A DNA stretch of 32,571 nt, taken from Tissierellia bacterium (lineage in GTDB: Bacteria > Bacillota > Clostridia > Tissierellales > Peptoniphilaceae). Positions 7,919 through 16,107 of this stretch are shown here, one piece after another. The stretch lies in assembly GCA_030537815.1 (NCBI GenBank), contig JAUNVF010000025.1:1-32571 (forward strand). Reading direction: 5' to 3'. Under the pieces are notes generated by a model. That model was given only the letters and a program-made list of their open reading frames with translations. It was not told where the DNA came from and did no database searches. Each line of letters opens with the position of its first letter. Within the stretch, counting starts at the first letter, position 1. A program made the position numbers and the translations under genes.

Positions 7919-8227
7919 GTATTTATTCACAATCGGTTTATTTTATTTGTCAAAAATATTGTGCAGTAATAGGAGTGCTTTGGCGTTCTTACTTTTACAC
8001 AATTATATGGACTTTATCATAATATACTAGGAGAGAATTTAAATTATATTAGGCTTTGAAAAGCTTAAAATTATAAATCACAGTTAAGGATTCTTTGTAT
8101 TATAAAATTTTAAAAATTAAATTGTAATTATCAACAAAGTATTTTGGCTTTAATTAGGTAGCAAAGGGGTATAATAATTAAAAAGATAAAATGATAATGA
8201 AAGAATATTTTAAGAAAGGAGGATATT
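7919..8227. other. Gene-free stretch between the palindrome and fruK
   Basis: I see no supported gene in these 309 bases. On the reverse strand a frame of about 20 codons ending with a stop near 7943 could be the tail of a decayed gene, but it is too short to identify. The right part is very AT-rich and holds the fruK leader: a TATAAT at 8170-8175 without a good -35 box, then AAAGGAGG before the fruK ATG. CTTTGT (8092-8097) and ACAAAG (8134-8139) form a weak inverted pair that could be a regulator site. Confidence 0.5.
8170..8175 (+). promoter_or_regulatory. Candidate -10 box for fruK-fruA
   Basis: A perfect TATAAT lies 52 bases before the fruK start. The nearest -35-like sequence, TTGGCT at 8144-8149, is 20 bases away, which is too far for a strong promoter; an activator or a different start is possible. 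Confidence 0.4.
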
Positions 8228-9145
8228 ATGATATATACTATCACTTTAAATCCATGTTTGGATTATATCATGGATTTAGATGAATTTGAGTCCGGAATTA
8301 TCAATAGAAGCAAGTCCGAACTTGTCTTGCCTGGGGGTAAGGGAATTAATGTAAGTCAGATATTACAAGAATTGGGAGTTAAAAATACAGCTGTGTTTTT
8401 TTCTGCCAGCTTTACTGGGAAATATCTTGAACAAGTTTTAAAAGAAAAGAATATTGAAACAAAATCGATTTCAATTGATAAGGGATTTACTAGAATTAAT
8501 GTAAAGGTCAGATCAGGATATGAAACAGCAATTAATGCGAAGGGACCCGAGATTTCTGATTCATCTTTAGATGAGTTATTTAATTATTTAAAATCTATAG
8601 ACGAAGGAGATATTATAGTTATTTCCGGAAATATTCCTCCGGGTCTAAAAGAAAATATTTACGAAGAAATTATAGCTAATTCGAAAAAGAGAGGAGCAGA
8701 ATTTGTTGTTGATGCTACAAAATCAGCGCTCACTTCTGTTTTGAAACATCGCCCCTTTTTAATTAAACCTAATCATGAAGAATTGGGTGAAATTTTGGAT
8801 GTAGAAATCAATAATTTTGAAGATGCGATCGACGGATCAAGGAAGCTTCAACTTGAAGGTGCTAGAAATATTATTACTTCTATGGGAGCGAAAGGTGCAG
8901 TATTGATCACTGAAGATGGAGAAGTATTTATAGCTGAAAGCTTAAAAGGAGATGTCAAAAATACAGTTGGAGCTGGAGATTCCATGGTTGCGGGTTTTAT
9001 TAGCGGATACTACCATATGAAAAATTATGAGAAGGCATTTGCTTTGGCTGTGGCGGCAGGCACTGCGACTGCTTTTTCTGATACATTAGCAAAAGGCGAA
9101 GAGATTAAAAGATTAGAGAAAGGGATTAATATACAGAGGCTTTAG
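8228..9145 (+). CDS. fruK: 1-phosphofructokinase
   Basis: Phosphorylates fructose-1-P, made by the downstream PTS, to fructose-1,6-bisphosphate. The 305-residue product is a PfkB-family sugar kinase: NPCLDYIMD at the N-terminus, substrate loop GGKGINVS (37-44), PNHEEL (181-186) and the ATP-binding anion hole NTVGAGD (245-251) with catalytic Asp251. The length is typical. Tagatose-6-P kinase belongs to the same family, but coupling to a fructose PTS gene 11 bases downstream fixes the assignment. AAAGGAGG precedes the ATG. No fruR regulator lies next to it, unlike many Firmicute fru operons. Confidence 0.94.
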   Translation: MIYTITLNPCLDYIMDLDEFESGIINRSKSELVLPGGKGINVSQILQELGVKNTAVFFSASFTGKYLEQVLKEKNIETKSISIDKGFTRINVKVRSGYETAINAKGPEISDSSLDELFNYLKSIDEGDIIVISGNIPPGLKENIYEEIIANSKKRGAEFVVDATKSALTSVLKHRPFLIKPNHEELGEILDVEINNFEDAIDGSRKLQLEGARNIITSMGAKGAVLITEDGEVFIAESLKGDVKNTVGAGDSMVAGFISGYYHMKNYEKAFALAVAAGTATAFSDTLAKGEEIKRLEKGINIQRL

Positions 9146-9155
9146 GAGGTTAAAG

Positions 9156-11051
9156 ATGCGTATTATAGACTTATTGAGTGAAGAATCTATAGAAATAGGC
9201 GTCAGCCTTGAAAATAAGAGAGAAACAATTATTCGGGCTGTTGATTTGATGGAAAAGACGGGAGTAATTACAGATCGTGAAGATTACGAGAGGAAAGTTT
9301 TTCAGAGAGAGGAAGAGGGGACTACCGGAGTAGGCGATTTCGTGGCAATTCCACATGGAAGATCAAGTGGAGTCGAAAGACCGCAATTGGCTGCTTTAAC
9401 GATTCCTGCCGGCGTTGATTACGAGTCATTAGATGGCGAAGATGTAAAACTTTTGTTTTTGATAGCCGTACCTGATAATGACTCACAGGTGCATCTTGAC
9501 ATATTATCGAAATTGTCTCAAATGCTTATGCATCCTGAATTTATAGAGAAACTGATCAAAGCAAAAACTAAAGGAGAATTTTTGTCTATAATAGACTCTG
9601 AAGAATCGAAAGTTGATGAGTCTGAAATTGAGTCAAATAAAAATGATGAATCGAAAAAAATCAGAATAGTTGCAGTTACTGGCTGCCCGACTGGTATCGC
9701 ACATACTTATATGGCAGCAGAAGCATTAAATAAAAAAGCTGAAGAATTGGGATATGATATCAAGGTTGAAACGAGGGGAAGTGGAGGGGCAAAAAATGTG
9801 CTCAGTTCTGACGAAATTGAGATGGCGGATGGTGTTATCGTCGCCTCTGATACACAAGTACCTATGGATAGATTTGACGGAAAGAAGATAGTGATTACTC
9901 AGGTTTCTGATGGAATATCTAAACCGGAACAGTTGATAGAAAAAGTCTTATCTGATTCTGCTAGGATTTACAAGGGAGAGAATAAAGGCGAATCGGAGAT
10001 GGAGAAAGTATCGAATACTCAGCAGATATATAAGTTTTTGATGAATGGGGTTTCACATATGTTGCCATTTGTCGTCGGAGGAGGAATACTGATAGCTTTG
10101 TCTTTCCTTATAGACGGATTTAGTGTCGATATGAATTCTTTATCCGAAGTTGAAAGGGCCGGATTTGGTTCAATTAACCCAATAGCTGCTAAATTTAATC
10201 AAATCGGCGGTGTGGCTTTCGGATTTATGCTACCAATACTTGCCGGATATATATCGATGGCGATTGCAGATAGACCCGGACTCGCTGCCGGATTTGTTGG
10301 AGGCGCTATTGCGGCTTCAGGAACTTCAGGCTTTCTAGGAGCATTGGCTGCTGGCTTTCTAGCAGGATATATTGTTAAGTTGCTTATTAAATCAACAGAA
10401 AATATCCCTAAATCTATCGATGGGATAAGACCTATTTTAATTTATCCGCTCTTAGGAATTCTATTAATGGGTTTAGCGATGCTATTTATTATAGAGCCTA
10501 TAGTAGGACAGATAAATATCGGACTAAATTCATGGCTGTCGTCACTATCAGGAACAAGCTCAGTATTATTGGGGGCAATTCTCGGAGGAATGATGGCGAT
10601 AGATATGGGAGGGCCTTTCAATAAAGCAGCATATGTTTTTGGAACAGCACAAATTGCTGCTGGAAACTATAATATAATGGCTTCAGTAATGATTGGAGGT
10701 ATGGTTCCACCATGTGCAATAGCCTTAGCAACTATATTATTTAAAAATAAATTTACTCTACAGGAACGAAAATCAGGACCTGTAAACTTTATAATGGGGC
10801 TGTCTTTTATAACTGAGGGAGCAATTCCATTTGCCGCTGCTGACCCGATTAAGGTTATACCATCATGTATAGTCGGCAGTGCTCTTGCAGGAGGATTATC
10901 AGCTCTGTTTGGATGCACTTTGATGGCTCCGCATGGAGGTATATTTGTATTTCCAGTCGTAGGAAATGCTTTGATGTATCTTGTTTCTCTAGCATTGGGT
11001 ACTGTAGCCAGTGCCATTTTGCTAGGAGCATTAAAGAAAAAAGTTGAATAA
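9156..11051 (+). CDS. fruA: PTS fructose transporter, EIIABC
   Basis: A single 631-residue protein that imports fructose and releases fructose-1-P inside the cell. Domains in order: EIIA (about 1-150, phosphohistidine His67 in VAIPHGRS); a charged linker rich in Glu, Ser and Lys (148-168); EIIB (about 168-270, phosphocysteine Cys177 in VTGCPTGIAHTYMA); EIIC (about 285-630) with around nine membrane segments, beginning FLMNGVSHMLPFVVGGG and including MAIDMGGPFNKAAY and the ITEGAIPFAAADP loop. AGGAGG precedes the ATG, and it is co-transcribed with fruK. The arrangement matches Gram-positive FruA proteins of similar size. Confidence 0.95.
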   Translation: MRIIDLLSEESIEIGVSLENKRETIIRAVDLMEKTGVITDREDYERKVFQREEEGTTGVGDFVAIPHGRSSGVERPQLAALTIPAGVDYESLDGEDVKLLFLIAVPDNDSQVHLDILSKLSQMLMHPEFIEKLIKAKTKGEFLSIIDSEESKVDESEIESNKNDESKKIRIVAVTGCPTGIAHTYMAAEALNKKAEELGYDIKVETRGSGGAKNVLSSDEIEMADGVIVASDTQVPMDRFDGKKIVITQVSDGISKPEQLIEKVLSDSARIYKGENKGESEMEKVSNTQQIYKFLMNGVSHMLPFVVGGGILIALSFLIDGFSVDMNSLSEVERAGFGSINPIAAKFNQIGGVAFGFMLPILAGYISMAIADRPGLAAGFVGGAIAASGTSGFLGALAAGFLAGYIVKLLIKSTENIPKSIDGIRPILIYPLLGILLMGLAMLFIIEPIVGQINIGLNSWLSSLSGTSSVLLGAILGGMMAIDMGGPFNKAAYVFGTAQIAAGNYNIMASVMIGGMVPPCAIALATILFKNKFTLQERKSGPVNFIMGLSFITEGAIPFAAADPIKVIPSCIVGSALAGGLSALFGCTLMAPHGGIFVFPVVGNALMYLVSLALGTVASAILLGALKKKVE

Positions 11052-11080
11052 AAAATATTTGATATATTTTCCATTGATTG

Positions 11081-11112
11081 AATGAGCTGTCTTTTTAAAC
11101 CGGCAGCTCATT
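11081..11112 (+). terminator. Terminator of the fru operon
   Basis: AATGAGCTGTC (11081-11091) pairs with GGCAGCTCATT (11102-11112), including one G-T pair, around a ten-base loop. The tail is TAATTTATTT, a weak T-rich run. Confidence 0.65.
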
Positions 11113-11140
11113 TAATTTATTTATTAATATCTAAATTAAT

Positions 11141-11169
11141 TCGACATGAAATAAATAGGGTGATATAAT
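11141..11169 (+). promoter_or_regulatory. Promoter of the unknown-function gene at 11208
   Basis: TCGACA (11141-11146, five of six consensus bases) and a perfect TATAAT (11164-11169) are separated by 17 bases and lie 38 bases before the start codon. Confidence 0.7.
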
Positions 11170-11207
11170 AAAAAAGTCTTATAATAAATTAATTAGAGGT
11201 GAAGCTA

Positions 11208-11738
11208 ATGTTAAAAAGCATATGCATAGACTACAATATTATCGAAATGATGCAGTTTTACTGGGAGAGTATTGCCAGTAGAGATAAAGTGGTTGATTCT
11301 TATTTTATTGAAATCGCTCAAAAACCGGAGATGAAGGTTCTATATTCAGATGATTTTAATGAAGACTCTGTAAGGAAGGTTTTATCGGCTATAATGAATC
11401 GCGAGAGATTAAATAATCCTACAAAAAAAGAAAGTAGATTTTGGAATTTAAATCTATGGATGCTGGAAGATTTAGATAATATGAGAGCGATGTTGAAGCC
11501 TATTAAGCTTTTAAATTTAGATCAATTATATGATGAATTTTCAGATAAAGGAAATGTAGAAAATTTGGAAGTACATTTTATACCCGGTCATGAAGATACC
11601 TATTACAAAGAAGACTCGAAATTAATAATAAATTTCTTTAAGATCATGGTCGACTATATGGATCCGGAAGTAGTAAAAATCGAGGGAGAAGATTTTAAAG
11701 AATTTGTAATTTCTAAAGCGAGAGAAATTTTATCTTGA
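11208..11738 (+). CDS. Conserved-looking protein of unknown function
   Basis: I do not recognise this 176-residue protein with confidence. It is soluble, with no signal peptide or membrane segment, and acidic. Notable stretches are FYWESIASRDKV near the N-terminus, SRFWNLNLWMLEDLDNM near the middle and VHFIPGHEDTYY in the C-terminal third, whose aromatic, His, Asp and Glu residues look like conserved sites. I have a vague recollection of similar roughly 170-residue proteins in anaerobic Firmicutes and treponemes, but cannot confirm it. It has its own promoter and is bounded by terminators, so it is probably monocistronic. The frame is open from a GTG at 11199, but that codon overlaps the ribosome binding site AGAGGTG (11195-11201), so ATG 11208 is preferred. 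Confidence 0.8.
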   Translation: MLKSICIDYNIIEMMQFYWESIASRDKVVDSYFIEIAQKPEMKVLYSDDFNEDSVRKVLSAIMNRERLNNPTKKESRFWNLNLWMLEDLDNMRAMLKPIKLLNLDQLYDEFSDKGNVENLEVHFIPGHEDTYYKEDSKLIINFFKIMVDYMDPEVVKIEGEDFKEFVISKAREILS

Positions 11739-11740
11739 TA

Positions 11741-11772
11741 CTAAAAGCGGCTATTTATCAGCCGCTTATTTT
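11741..11772. terminator. Bidirectional terminator between convergent genes
   Basis: AAGCGGCT (11745-11752) and AGCCGCTT (11760-11767) form a GC-rich stem with a seven-base loop. It is flanked by CTAAAA on the left and ATTTTAG on the right, so both strands end in T-rich tails. It can serve the unknown-function gene and the reverse-strand membrane protein. Confidence 0.8.
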
Positions 11773-11794
11773 AGTTCACTGCTCAATTATTTTT

Positions 11795-13270
11795 TTATAT
11801 ACTCCTTGATTTATATTTCAAATGCCTCTTATCAGATAGGCCGATAGATCCTAGGATTATATAAAAGAATATCCAAGTCAAACGGTTTTGTTCAATTCCG
11901 TATATCGAGTCTATTATTTGATTTGAAAGATGTACTCCTCCAAATAAGAGAATTAAAATTAATTCTTTATAATTTTTTCTTAAAGCGATTTTAATAGTAT
12001 AATAAAATATTGATAAAATAAATGAAATCGTCAAGCTTAATTTTATCAGTCCACCATTTAGGAGGTCCACAAATATCATAGAATGGGGATGAGAATAATT
12101 CCATTCTTTTGAATACTTGTCCATGCTTTTAAATCTTTCTAAGGCTTTTTCCGTCTTAAATAAATCTGTTTGATGTGAGCCACCTTTTCCAATTAGCCAT
12201 TCCTTAATTGAATAACTCTTAATTTCGTCGATAACGACTGAATAGATCATCTCTCTTTTTCCCACAGCTGTTCCCGATTCTATAGTATTTGATATGAAGT
12301 CTAGATCCTGTTCTTTTCTAAAATCTCTTATTAGCTCTTTAGAGTTGTCATGAGTTGCCGAAGGTATGTCTATTCCAGATTTTTCAGCAGCTTTCTTCAT
12401 TTCCTCATATATATTCCTAGATTTTATTTGATAGCCTTGAATTATCAAATAATGAAAGCCCAATACGAGTACTACTGCCAGTATAAAAGATATAAGATAG
12501 GATTTCTTGGCTTTATTTTTTAAAGAAGAAATAAAGCTAAATAATGACAATATAAAATATATCGGCATATAAATCAATATGGTTCTCCTCGATCCGGATG
12601 TAAATAATAGAGGAAGTGTTATTATAGAAAATGTTGAAAAATAAATTATTTTAGATATATCGTCTTTAAAATAATTTATTACATAAATCCCTGCAATATA
12701 TCCTAATAGAACCGGTAAGATATACTGATTATAATCGAGTTGGAGAGACATGCGCATAATATAATGTGTCCTTCCAAAAATCAGGTATATAATCCATGTA
12801 ATAGATGAAATTGTCAATGACATCAAAGCAAATACTGCAGACAATATCTTTAGCCTCTCATGTCTTTTTTGCTCATCTATACCTGCCCCGTAAAAATATC
12901 TATTAGCATAAAATAATAGGATTACCATGGGTAAAATCGTAATATATTTTTTTAATGAGAAAAGTATATCATTCGTCCACAATAAAGAGATTATATCGAA
13001 TGTAAAATACAAAAACAATGATATGAATGCCCAACGATATTTTTTAAATGCATTTAAAAAATTTTCTTTTGCAACTAATGTATTGTATTTAAAGTCGCTA
13101 AATAAATAGAAAATATACAATAAGCATAAAAGTATAAAGGGGATCTTATAAGCCGATAGAAATCCTATAATATGTAGATTCATCGCCGTTTCCATGGGAA
13201 TAAAATAAATTGTCAGTAAAAATAAAAAATTTAATATTCTTTCAATTTTTCCAGTGCTGCTGCCGATCAT
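11795..13270 (-). CDS. O-antigen ligase/polymerase-like membrane protein
   Basis: A 491-residue integral membrane protein with about ten to twelve hydrophobic segments and one large charged extracytoplasmic loop (roughly residues 275-390). It resembles the Wzy_C/O-antigen ligase family. SGSRRTILIYM in the middle matches the usual arginine-rich membrane motif, and SHPHSMIFVDLLNGG after the large loop matches the H-N/S-x-x-x-x-x-L-x-x-G motif with its conserved histidine. Such proteins join or polymerise lipid-linked sugar chains, so it may add capsule or wall polysaccharide at the membrane. It stands alone, with no glycosyltransferase genes nearby, so the substrate cannot be told. AGGAG precedes the start. 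Family confidence is moderate. Confidence 0.75.
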   Translation of the reverse strand: MIGSSTGKIERILNFLFLLTIYFIPMETAMNLHIIGFLSAYKIPFILLCLLYIFYLFSDFKYNTLVAKENFLNAFKKYRWAFISLFLYFTFDIISLLWTNDILFSLKKYITILPMVILLFYANRYFYGAGIDEQKRHERLKILSAVFALMSLTISSITWIIYLIFGRTHYIMRMSLQLDYNQYILPVLLGYIAGIYVINYFKDDISKIIYFSTFSIITLPLLFTSGSRRTILIYMPIYFILSLFSFISSLKNKAKKSYLISFILAVVLVLGFHYLIIQGYQIKSRNIYEEMKKAAEKSGIDIPSATHDNSKELIRDFRKEQDLDFISNTIESGTAVGKREMIYSVVIDEIKSYSIKEWLIGKGGSHQTDLFKTEKALERFKSMDKYSKEWNYSHPHSMIFVDLLNGGLIKLSLTISFILSIFYYTIKIALRKNYKELILILLFGGVHLSNQIIDSIYGIEQNRLTWIFFYIILGSIGLSDKRHLKYKSRSI

Positions 13271-13365
13271 ATCTATCTCCTATCAATATAATATCTATAT
13301 GATATCATAAATACTTATGTAATTACAGAAAAAGCGTCAGTTGGCTATTATTTTGTATCATATTA

Positions 13366-13394
13366 TTGAAATACATAAGCAAAACATATATAAT
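13366..13394 (+). promoter_or_regulatory. Promoter of the YkvI-like transporter operon
   Basis: TTGAAA (13366-13371) and a perfect TATAAT (13389-13394) are separated by exactly 17 bases, 51 bases before the GTG start. Confidence 0.75.
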
Positions 13395-13445
13395 AATCAT
13401 AAAATACAATTGCAATTTATAAATTTAAAAGGAGGTAATTAAGTT

Positions 13446-14528
13446 GTGGGTAAGGTTAAAAAATCTAAAGCATTGAGTTTTGCAGGTGCTTTTATTGCTC
13501 TACTAATTGGATCAGGTTTTGCGACTGGTCAAGAAGTAATGCAATATTTTTCATCTTTTGGTTTAAAGGGAATTATGGGCACTGTATTGGCTTTTTTTCT
13601 GTTGGCATATGTTGGGATGAGCTTTATATCTACTGGATATAGGGAGCAATTCAACAAAGGAAATGAGATATATAAGTACTATTGTGGTAAGTATCTAGGA
13701 AAATTCTATGATTTCTTCTCTATCTTTTTCATCTTTTTATCTTTGACAGTCATGATAGCCGGAGCGGGAGCTACGGGTCAACAACATTATGGCTGGAATC
13801 CGATTATGGGTGGTCTTCTGATGGGTTTTCTTACTGTATTTACAGTTACTTTCGGACTTGGCAAAATCGTGGAAGTCATTGGCAATATCGGTCCGGTAAT
13901 CGTTGTACTTTCAATTATTGTAAGCATATTAACGATAATTAAATACGGTGCAGGACTTTCATCTGTAAATACTACAGTTGACTTTTTAGTTTCAAAGGGA
14001 GAATTGCATAGGGCTACTAGTAATTGGATTTTAGCAGCAGGTTCCTATGTAGGTTTTTGCATGCTCTGGTTGGCTTCATTTCTAGCACAAACTGGCAAGA
14101 CTGCTAATAATCAAAAGGAAGCTAAGACGGGTGCTGTATTGGGTGCATTGGGATTTTCGGTAGCAGTTTTATTGATGACACTGGCTCTTTTGACAAGGAT
14201 AAAATATGTTGCAGGTAGTCAAATACCTTCTCTTATCCTCGCAGGAGAACTTCATTCAATACTAGCAAATATATTTTCAATAATTATTTTTGTAGGTATA
14301 TACACGACATCTGTGCCTCTTCTTTGGTCTGTCGCATCTAGGTTTACTGATGAGGGCACTAAGAAATTTAAGATTTACACTATTGTAATCGGAGCCGTTG
14401 CGATGGTTATAGGTTTGAATTTAGAATTCGATACTCTAGTGAGTTATGTATATGTAGTAAATGGATTTGTAGGGCTTCTTCTCTTAGGGCTAATGATCGT
14501 AAAAAGCATCAAAACAAAACAGATATGA
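13446..14528 (+). CDS. YkvI-family membrane transporter
   Basis: A 360-residue protein with about ten membrane segments. The N-terminal helix reads AGAFIALLIGSGFATGQEVM, with the glycine-rich unwound region typical of amino-acid/cation symporters of the LeuT-fold/APC type and of Bacillus YkvI. YkvI proteins have no firmly assigned substrate; an amino acid or other small nitrogen compound is plausible. AGGAGG lies 10 bases before the GTG start. The NSS-family transporter gene starts 33 bases after its stop with no terminator between, so the two are probably co-transcribed, giving a two-transporter unit. Confidence 0.82.
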   Translation: MGKVKKSKALSFAGAFIALLIGSGFATGQEVMQYFSSFGLKGIMGTVLAFFLLAYVGMSFISTGYREQFNKGNEIYKYYCGKYLGKFYDFFSIFFIFLSLTVMIAGAGATGQQHYGWNPIMGGLLMGFLTVFTVTFGLGKIVEVIGNIGPVIVVLSIIVSILTIIKYGAGLSSVNTTVDFLVSKGELHRATSNWILAAGSYVGFCMLWLASFLAQTGKTANNQKEAKTGAVLGALGFSVAVLLMTLALLTRIKYVAGSQIPSLILAGELHSILANIFSIIIFVGIYTTSVPLLWSVASRFTDEGTKKFKIYTIVIGAVAMVIGLNLEFDTLVSYVYVVNGFVGLLLLGLMIVKSIKTKQI

Positions 14529-14561
14529 TCTGTTCTGCGTATTATTAATTAGGAGGTAAAA

Positions 14562-15899
14562 ATGGAGAAAAATAGAGCGACCTGGAATAGCAGATATGGA
14601 TATATAATGGCTGCAGCAGGTTTTTCGATAGGCCTTGGGAATATATGGAGATTTCCTTATCTAGCGGGCAAAATGGGCGGGGGAATCTTTGTATTATCAT
14701 ATCTGATTATTTGTATTATTATTGGTATACCATTATTTTATATGGAGGTTTCGCTAGGTAGAAAAGCCAGATCCAATCCTATAAAGGGGATGAGGAAATT
14801 AGAGGGAAAAGGTAGCCCATGGGTACTTTTCGGGTGGTTTGGTATTTTATCCGCATTCATAATCTTGACATATTATTTCCAAGTGATGGGCTGGTTGATA
14901 GCTTATATATTTAAAATGATATCGGGTAGTTTGAGTTCGGCAAGTGATTATGGACAGGTCTTTAATTCATTTGCTTCTAATTCCTTAATGGTAATCGTAT
15001 TCATGATAGCTAGCATGATTATAGTAGGATTTATTTCATCTAAAGAATTAAATCAGGGATTGGAAAAGAGTTATAAGATAATGATACCGGCACTTTTTAT
15101 AATGTTGATAATCCTTGCGATTAGATCCATCACATTGCCGGGAGCTAAAGAAGGATTGAAATGGTTTTTCAAAGTTGACTTCTCAAAACTGGACAGCAAG
15201 GTATTGCTATCTGCACTGGGTCAATGTTTCTTTTCAGTTGGAATAGCGAGTGGTGGCGCATTTGTCTATGGTAGTTATTTAAAAGAACAGAGCGACCTTC
15301 CACTTGATGGAGTCATCGTAATAATTATTGATAGTCTCGCCGCGATATTAGCCGGTCTTGTAATTTTTCCTGCTATATTTGCAATGGGCATTAATCCGGA
15401 TTCAGGGCATAAATTATTATTTATTACAGCATCTGAACTTTTTTCAAATGTCAATTTAGGATCTATCTTTGGAGCTGTCTTTTTTATCTTAGTATTTTTT
15501 GCGGCATTGTCATCTGCTTTAGGCTATCTTGAACCTATAATAAGTACTTTGTCGGAATCGATGTCAATGAGCAGAAAAAAAGCGGTTTGGTTATCTCTAA
15601 TCGCCATATTCGTATTTAGTTTACCGAATGTATTATCATTTGGAGTTTTAAGTGATTTAAAGCTCATGGGATATAATATATTTGAATTTACCGACCAGTT
15701 TAATGGAAATATAATAATGCCTATCGCCGCGATTATACTTACATTCTATACTGTTTTTAAATGGGGATTTGATTCCTTTAAAGACGAAGTCAATAAGGGA
15801 AGTAATTCATTTAAATTGACTAATGCCTATAAGCCCATAGTAATTTTTATAATACCTGTTGCATTGATAATAATACTCTTTAATAATGTAATTTTTTAA
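14562..15899 (+). CDS. Sodium-dependent transporter, NSS (SNF) family
   Basis: A 445-residue transporter with about eleven membrane segments. The first helix carries the LeuT-family signature GFSIGLGNIWRFPYLAGKMGG, which forms the sodium and substrate sites. Bacterial members import amino acids such as leucine, tryptophan or tyrosine with sodium. The usual G-G-G-A-F is GGGIFVLSY here, a mild substitution near the substrate region. The length fits the short bacterial eleven-helix subgroup. AGGAGG precedes the ATG. It follows the YkvI-like gene closely. The substrate cannot be deduced from the sequence. No convincing terminator is visible before the tRNA promoter. Confidence 0.92.
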   Translation: MEKNRATWNSRYGYIMAAAGFSIGLGNIWRFPYLAGKMGGGIFVLSYLIICIIIGIPLFYMEVSLGRKARSNPIKGMRKLEGKGSPWVLFGWFGILSAFIILTYYFQVMGWLIAYIFKMISGSLSSASDYGQVFNSFASNSLMVIVFMIASMIIVGFISSKELNQGLEKSYKIMIPALFIMLIILAIRSITLPGAKEGLKWFFKVDFSKLDSKVLLSALGQCFFSVGIASGGAFVYGSYLKEQSDLPLDGVIVIIIDSLAAILAGLVIFPAIFAMGINPDSGHKLLFITASELFSNVNLGSIFGAVFFILVFFAALSSALGYLEPIISTLSESMSMSRKKAVWLSLIAIFVFSLPNVLSFGVLSDLKLMGYNIFEFTDQFNGNIIMPIAAIILTFYTVFKWGFDSFKDEVNKGSNSFKLTNAYKPIVIFIIPVALIIILFNNVIF

Positions 15900-15954
15900 A
15901 AGAATATTAAATTTCAACGAATCTTTAAATTTATATATTATTTGTGAAATAAAT

Positions 15955-15983
15955 ATGACAAAAACCGATTTTTGTAGTACAAT
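15955..15983 (+). promoter_or_regulatory. Promoter of tRNA-Pro
   Basis: ATGACA (15955-15960) and TACAAT (15978-15983) each match consensus at five of six positions, with a 17-base spacer. They end 13 bases before the first tRNA base. The -10 box lies inside a small palindrome, AGTAC-AATA-GTACT (15976-15989). Confidence 0.7.
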
Positions 15984-15996
15984 AGTACTTGTGAAT

Positions 15997-16073
15997 CGGG
16001 GTGTAGCGCAGTTCGGTAGCGCACATGACTGGGGGTCATGGGGTCGCAGGTTCAAATCCTGTCACTCCGACCA
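15997..16073 (+). tRNA. tRNA-Pro (anticodon GGG)
   Basis: The 77-base sequence folds into a full cloverleaf. The acceptor stem is CGGGGTG/CACTCCG and the D stem GCGC/GCGC. The anticodon stem is CATGA/TCATG with loop CTGGGGG (anticodon GGG, reading CCC and CCU), and the T stem is GCAGG/CCTGT with loop TTCAAAT. Discriminator A and an encoded CCA complete it. A sigma-A-like promoter precedes it and a bidirectional terminator follows three bases after. Confidence 0.96.
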
Positions 16074-16075
16074 AA

Positions 16076-16107
16076 AAAACCGCTGGAATAATATTCCGGC
16101 GGTTTTT
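16076..16107. terminator. Bidirectional terminator between tRNA-Pro and the MATE gene
   Basis: AAAACCGCTGGAA pairs with TTCCGGCGGTTTT (one G-T pair) around the loop TAATA. A T run flanks it on the right and an A run on the left, so it can stop transcription from both strands. It touches the stop codon of the reverse-strand efflux gene. Confidence 0.85.

Noticed and set aside
10667-11074. Reverse-strand open frame at the end of fruA
   Set aside because: Antisense to conserved EIIC sequence; no start signal or homology that I recognise.
14518-14534. Small hairpin AACAGAT-ATG-ATCTGTT at the end of the YkvI-like gene
   Set aside because: No T tract follows and the next gene starts 33 bases later, so I did not call a terminator.
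15807-16055. Reverse-strand open frame of 82 codons over the tRNA-Pro region
   Set aside because: It runs antisense through tRNA-Pro and the end of the NSS transporter; its N-terminus is the well-known spurious translation of a tRNA complement.
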